Positions 53,230-56,276 of a stretch of DNA of 56,276 nucleotides are shown here, in pieces; the first letter of the stretch is position 1; each line of letters starts with the position of its first letter. Location: assembly GCF_000739775.1 (NCBI RefSeq), contig NZ_BBJH01000054.1, positions 1 to 56,276 of the forward strand. The letters are read 5' to 3'. Under the pieces are notes generated by a model. It did not search any database, was not told the DNA's origin, and saw nothing but the letters and a program-made list of their open reading frames with translations. The stretch is from Paraburkholderia heleia NBRC 101817. Its GTDB lineage: Bacteria > Pseudomonadota > Gammaproteobacteria > Burkholderiales > Burkholderiaceae. Made by a program: the position numbers and the translations under genes.

Positions 53230-54225
53230 ATGACGACCATAAACGACCGGACGTTGCCCGTTATCGAGGCACCGGCTGCTACGCCGGTGCCGGTACGCGC
53301 AGCGCCTTCGATCTTTCATGAGCGCTGGTGGCTCGACATCGCCACGCAAGGCGACTGGAAGCTTGCGGTGGTGAAGCAGAACGACGAGGTCATTGGCGAG
53401 ATGCCGTACGCGATGCAGCGCACGCGACTGTGGCGTGTCTCGCACCTGCCGCCGCTCACGCGCACGCTCGGGCCGGTCATCAAATCCGTGACGGGCAGCG
53501 AGGCTCGCCAACTGCATCATGAACTCGACATCACCGGAAAACTGATCGAGCAGTTGCCCGACTGCGACAGCTTTTTCCAGGTGCTCGACCCGCGCATCGA
53601 CGACGCGCTTGCGTTCGCACTGCACGGCTTCACGGTGTCGGCGCGCTACACGTTCCGCATTGACTGGAACACCACGGCCGACGAGGCATGGAAGCGTTTG
53701 AACAGCAAGACGCGCAACGTGATCCGCAGTGCCTCACGCGAATTGACCATCGTGCCGGACATCACGCCCGACGAGTTCATCGCGTTCTACGACGCGAATC
53801 TTGCGGCGCGTTCGCGTACCAATGCTTACGGGGATGCGGTCATGCGCGACCTCGTCAACGCGTTCGTCGAGCGCAAGGCGGGGATGTTGCTCGGTGCCTA
53901 TGGGCAAGGCGGGAAGCTCGTGGCGGCGGTGGGCCTCGTTTGGGACCATCAGGCGATGTATTACCTGCTTTCGTCGCGCGCGCAGGACGCGCACAGCGGC
54001 TCGATCAGCCTGCTGCTGTGGACCGGCATTGGCCGCGCGCTGGAGCGCAAGCTCACCTTCGACTTCGACGGTTTTTCGAGCCCATCGACATTCAGCTTCC
54101 TCAACGGATTCGGCGCGACGCTCACGCAGCGGCTGGGCGTCGAGCGCCACGGCACGGTTTATTTGCTGATGCGTACGCTCAAGCGGAAGTTTGCGCCCGG
54201 GCGCGTGTTCGCCCCCAATCTCTGA
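53230..54225 (+). CDS. FemAB/GNAT-fold acyltransferase-like protein
   Basis: The 331-residue protein has the tandem-GNAT pattern of FemAB-like (Acetyltransf_6/BioF2-like) enzymes. Recognisable segments are SIFHERWWLDIATQGDWKLA, DEAWKRLNSKTRNVIRSASR, FIAFYDANLAARSRTN and GMLLGAYGQGGKLVAAVGLV, ending with FDFDGFSSPSTFSFLNGFGA. Such proteins transfer an acyl or aminoacyl group to polysaccharide or lipid intermediates. It is cytoplasmic, with no membrane span. The next genes, a glycosyltransferase and hpnJ, suggest a role in decorating a cell-surface glycan or hopanoid, but this is context only. Confidence 0.75.
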   Translation: MTTINDRTLPVIEAPAATPVPVRAAPSIFHERWWLDIATQGDWKLAVVKQNDEVIGEMPYAMQRTRLWRVSHLPPLTRTLGPVIKSVTGSEARQLHHELDITGKLIEQLPDCDSFFQVLDPRIDDALAFALHGFTVSARYTFRIDWNTTADEAWKRLNSKTRNVIRSASRELTIVPDITPDEFIAFYDANLAARSRTNAYGDAVMRDLVNAFVERKAGMLLGAYGQGGKLVAAVGLVWDHQAMYYLLSSRAQDAHSGSISLLLWTGIGRALERKLTFDFDGFSSPSTFSFLNGFGATLTQRLGVERHGTVYLLMRTLKRKFAPGRVFAPNL

Positions 54226-54268
54226 GCGGCGGGGCGTCGTGTAGTGCGCTATAGAGCTAAAGGGAGCG

Positions 54269-55459
54269 CTACACGAGTTCGTGCCGTGCGGGGTCGCTAG
54301 TACGGCGGGTTGTGACCTCGGCAAGCTCCAGCGCGCTCGAGGCGAAGAGCAAGGGCGTCCAGCGCCGGATCGTGCTTTGCGCGCCGGCGGCGAGGCGCTC
54401 GCGCAGCGCGGGCTTGCCGCCCAGCTCGCCGATGCGCTGCGCGAGCGTCGAGACGTCGCGCGGTTCGACCACGAAACCGTTCACGCCGTCGATCACCACT
54501 TCGCCAGCCACGCCGCATGTGCGCGTGACGATGGCAGGGCACCCGGCCGCGAAGGCTTCGTTCACGCACAGGCCCCATTGATCGAATTCGCTCGCCAGCA
54601 CGACGAATTCCGCGAGCGCGTAGAGATTCGGCATGTCCTGGTTGGCGAGCGAATTGAGTATCGTCACATGCGGCATCAGGCCGAGCGACGCGATACGCGC
54701 GCGCAGTTGCCCTTCGAGCGGACCCTGACCCACCAGAACGAGGCCGATATTTTCGTTGTACACGCCGGATTTACGATAGGCGTCGATCAGCACGTCGACG
54801 TTTTTGCGCGCAACGAAGCGGCTCACGCACAACACGTAGCGCTGCGGCAGGCCGAAGCGGGATCGCACGGCCTCGGGGTTATCGCTCGCGGCCTGCGCGA
54901 GATCCGAGAAATAGTCTACGTCGATCACGTCGAAACCGATGCGGGATCGTTCCTTCGGTATGCCAAGCGATTGCGCGTAGCGGCGATGCTTCTCGCCCGC
55001 GACGAGCGCGCCGTCGAAGCGGCTCACGATGAAACGCTTGAGCCGCTCTTTGGTGCGCTGGCGCAGTCCGTCGTCGGCCTTCGAGTCCGACATATAGATG
55101 AGTTTGAAGCGCCGCGTGAGATGTCTGAGGAAACAGAGCACTGCCGAATAGCCAGTGTTGTAGCCGAGCGTGATGACCACGTCGGGCTCGAAGTTGCGCA
55201 CCTTCGCAATGAGGCGTGCGGTGTCGCGCGCGCTGAGGCCGTCGCTGTCGGCACCGTTCTCCACCAGCGTTTCCGCCATGCGCGGCCGGTTCGCGAAGAA
55301 TGCGGCGCGGCGTTCCTGAGGGAAGCCGTAGACGCCCGAGCGGGCAAAGACCTCGAGCAGTGCCACCTGGTGGCCGCGACTGGAGGCCGCGCTGACGAGA
55401 GCCTCGTAGCGAGGGACGTGATAGTCGCCCAGGTTGCCGATGACGAAGAGGATACGCAT
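54269..55459 (-). CDS. Family 4 glycosyltransferase
   Basis: The 396-residue protein has a GT-B fold: an N-terminal domain starting RILFVIGNLGDYHVPRYEAL, and a C-terminal Glycos_transf_1 domain with RYVLCVSRFVARKNVDVLID, GLVLVGQGPLEGQLRARIAS and the donor-binding FVVLASEFDQWGLCVNEAFA block, where the second E is the conserved EX7E-type acid. It transfers a sugar from a nucleotide donor onto a lipid or glycan. Upstream in-frame codons to 55588 have a cysteine-rich, unlikely sequence, so the ATG at 55459 is chosen. It is convergent with the acyltransferase gene. Confidence 0.88.
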   Translation of the reverse strand: MRILFVIGNLGDYHVPRYEALVSAASSRGHQVALLEVFARSGVYGFPQERRAAFFANRPRMAETLVENGADSDGLSARDTARLIAKVRNFEPDVVITLGYNTGYSAVLCFLRHLTRRFKLIYMSDSKADDGLRQRTKERLKRFIVSRFDGALVAGEKHRRYAQSLGIPKERSRIGFDVIDVDYFSDLAQAASDNPEAVRSRFGLPQRYVLCVSRFVARKNVDVLIDAYRKSGVYNENIGLVLVGQGPLEGQLRARIASLGLMPHVTILNSLANQDMPNLYALAEFVVLASEFDQWGLCVNEAFAAGCPAIVTRTCGVAGEVVIDGVNGFVVEPRDVSTLAQRIGELGGKPALRERLAAGAQSTIRRWTPLLFASSALELAEVTTRRTSDPARHELV

Positions 55460-56159
55460 GGACAATGACGGCTCACGGTGGCGCTTGGTTGAGCAGGCGG
55501 CGCACGCCGGGTGCCTGGCCTGCATGAAAACCCGGACAGTCGTCCGGACCTGCCGGGCAGCGTTGGCCGCGCCGCATCGCTCGCACATTCGCGGCGGGGA
55601 CCCGCAGTCACGCCGTTTGCTGCATCGTAACCCGATTGTGAGGTGTTTTTACGCAATGTCGGCGATCAGCGAAAACTTGTCCGATATGGCGGAAGCGATG
55701 CCAACGCACCGGGCGATTCCTCTGAGGTATGCGCGAGCGATATGCACCCGATGGCACACGAATTGCTTAGCTTTGGCCGATTGACACGACTTTCGGGGGC
55801 AAGAGGGCGGGTTATGCCAGACTTGTGGCCGATTGTCATGCCAATGGACATCAATTGGCGCGCTGCGATGAAAACTGTCATATCAATTTGTCATACTGGG
55901 GGTTTGGCATGTTTCAATACTTCGGAAGAAGGGAAAGCGCTTAAGGTCAGCATCGGATTTTCAGCTTAATATCCTAGGGTTCACCCGCGGCGCTTAGTCC
56001 TTCAATTCGATAACAAACGTGCGAACCGGTATGCCGATCGAATGTTTTGCGTAATGCGTTTCGAGGCATTTGCGCGGCGCTGGGCGCCGACGAGACAAGC
56101 CACCGGGCGCACGCGATAGCAAACCGGGTTTCACCACACTGCGTGGACAAACGAGGAAT
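55460..56159. other. 700-base non-coding stretch upstream of hpnJ
   Basis: This long gap is much more AT-rich than the genes on either side, particularly 55800-56060. It separates the divergent glycosyltransferase and hpnJ genes. It contains a sigma-54 element at 55752, an inverted repeat GCCAAT/ATTGGC (55840-55845 and 55854-55859), and the heptamer TGTCATA twice near 55870-55895. A 51-codon frame at 55814-55969 is present but not convincing. The region is probably a large regulatory segment with a long leader. Confidence 0.6.
55752..55767 (+). promoter_or_regulatory. Sigma-54 -24/-12 promoter
   Basis: TGGCAC-N5-TTGCT (TGGCAC at 55752-55757, TTGCT at 55763-55767) matches the sigma-54 consensus exactly, with correct spacing. 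Transcription would start near 55778 and run toward hpnJ, giving a leader of about 380 bases. Enhancer-binding sites would be expected within a few hundred bases upstream. Confidence 0.75.
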
Positions 56160-56276
56160 ATGAAAACGCTGTTTCTGCAGGCCCCGTCGTATGACGGTTT
56201 CGACGGTGGCGCGGGCTCGCGCTACCAGGCAAAGCGCGAGATCCGCTCGTTCTGGTATCCCACCTGGCTCGCGCAG
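56160..56276 (+). CDS. hpnJ: HpnJ, hopanoid biosynthesis radical SAM protein (3' partial)
   Basis: Only the first 39 codons lie in the window. They read KTLFLQAPSYDGFDGGAGSR followed by YQAKREIRSFWYPTWLAQ, which is the highly conserved N-terminus of HpnJ, a B12-binding-domain radical SAM enzyme. In Burkholderia, HpnJ is needed to convert bacteriohopanetetrol glucosamine to the cyclitol ether that stiffens the outer membrane. ACGAGGAAT precedes the ATG. Other hopanoid genes may follow outside the window. The radical SAM cysteines are not in view. Confidence 0.85.
   Translation, partial: MKTLFLQAPSYDGFDGGAGSRYQAKREIRSFWYPTWLAQ

Noticed and set aside
55814..55969. 51-codon frame between the sigma-54 element and hpnJ
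   Set aside because: No ribosome site, no recognisable domain and atypical composition. The region looks regulatory.

Overview
This window looks like chromosomal DNA from a Burkholderia-group betaproteobacterium (Paraburkholderia, Caballeronia or Burkholderia). The evidence is the very high G+C with GC-rich third codon positions, a DUF4148 small exported protein, a Burkholderia-type porin, a short-chain chromate transporter pair, and the start of the hopanoid gene hpnJ at the right edge. I saw no rRNA, tRNA, CRISPR array or intact insertion sequence.

Layout. 1-5.6 kb: the distal part of a Wsp surface-sensing operon (wspC end, wspD, wspE, wspF, wspR) that makes c-di-GMP. 5.6-12.8 kb: a large exported propeller-like protein, an ECF sigma factor flanked by two membrane anti-sigma-like proteins, an HtrA/DegP-type protease and a DUF4148 protein. 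13-18 kb: two half-size chromate transporters, a PHB-depolymerase-type esterase, a DUF1479 oxygenase and a ZntB-like transporter. 18.1-21.4 kb: a PAS-GGDEF cyclase followed by a CSS-EAL phosphodiesterase, so three c-di-GMP genes sit within 21 kb. 21.5-27.6 kb: an orphan sulfonate-type binding protein, then a sugar ABC operon led by its own ROK repressor with a palindromic operator upstream. 27.8-29.7 kb: a metallo-beta-lactamase-fold hydrolase divergent from a TetR regulator. 29.8-32.5 kb: an ECF42-type sigma module (two DGPF/YCII proteins, a VOC protein and the sigma factor).

32.5-38.4 kb is the least ordinary stretch: a lipoprotein-like protein, a DUF2235 (Tle1-like) alpha/beta hydrolase, an anchored periplasmic protein on the opposite strand, a membrane protein with a helix-hairpin-helix-like tail, and a peptidoglycan-binding plus GH19-type lysozyme. 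About 5 kb further on, beyond an amine oxidase, a porin and an NlpC/P60 lipoprotein, lies a truncated VgrG fused in frame to a PAAR protein that is then frameshifted at a G7 run. Together these suggest an orphan or decayed type VI secretion cargo island with unassigned partner genes; it is the best candidate here for an undescribed system.

44.7-52.7 kb: a seven-gene catabolic operon (polyamine/opine-type ABC importer plus a three-subunit HcnABC/opine-type dehydrogenase) facing an IclR regulator, with two IclR-like palindromes between them. 53.2-56.3 kb: a FemAB/GNAT-like acyltransferase, a family 4 glycosyltransferase, a 700-base non-coding stretch holding a textbook sigma-54 -24/-12 element, and the first 39 codons of hpnJ. 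Starts were chosen from visible Shine-Dalgarno sequences, signal peptides and operon overlaps. All functions are inferred from sequence.
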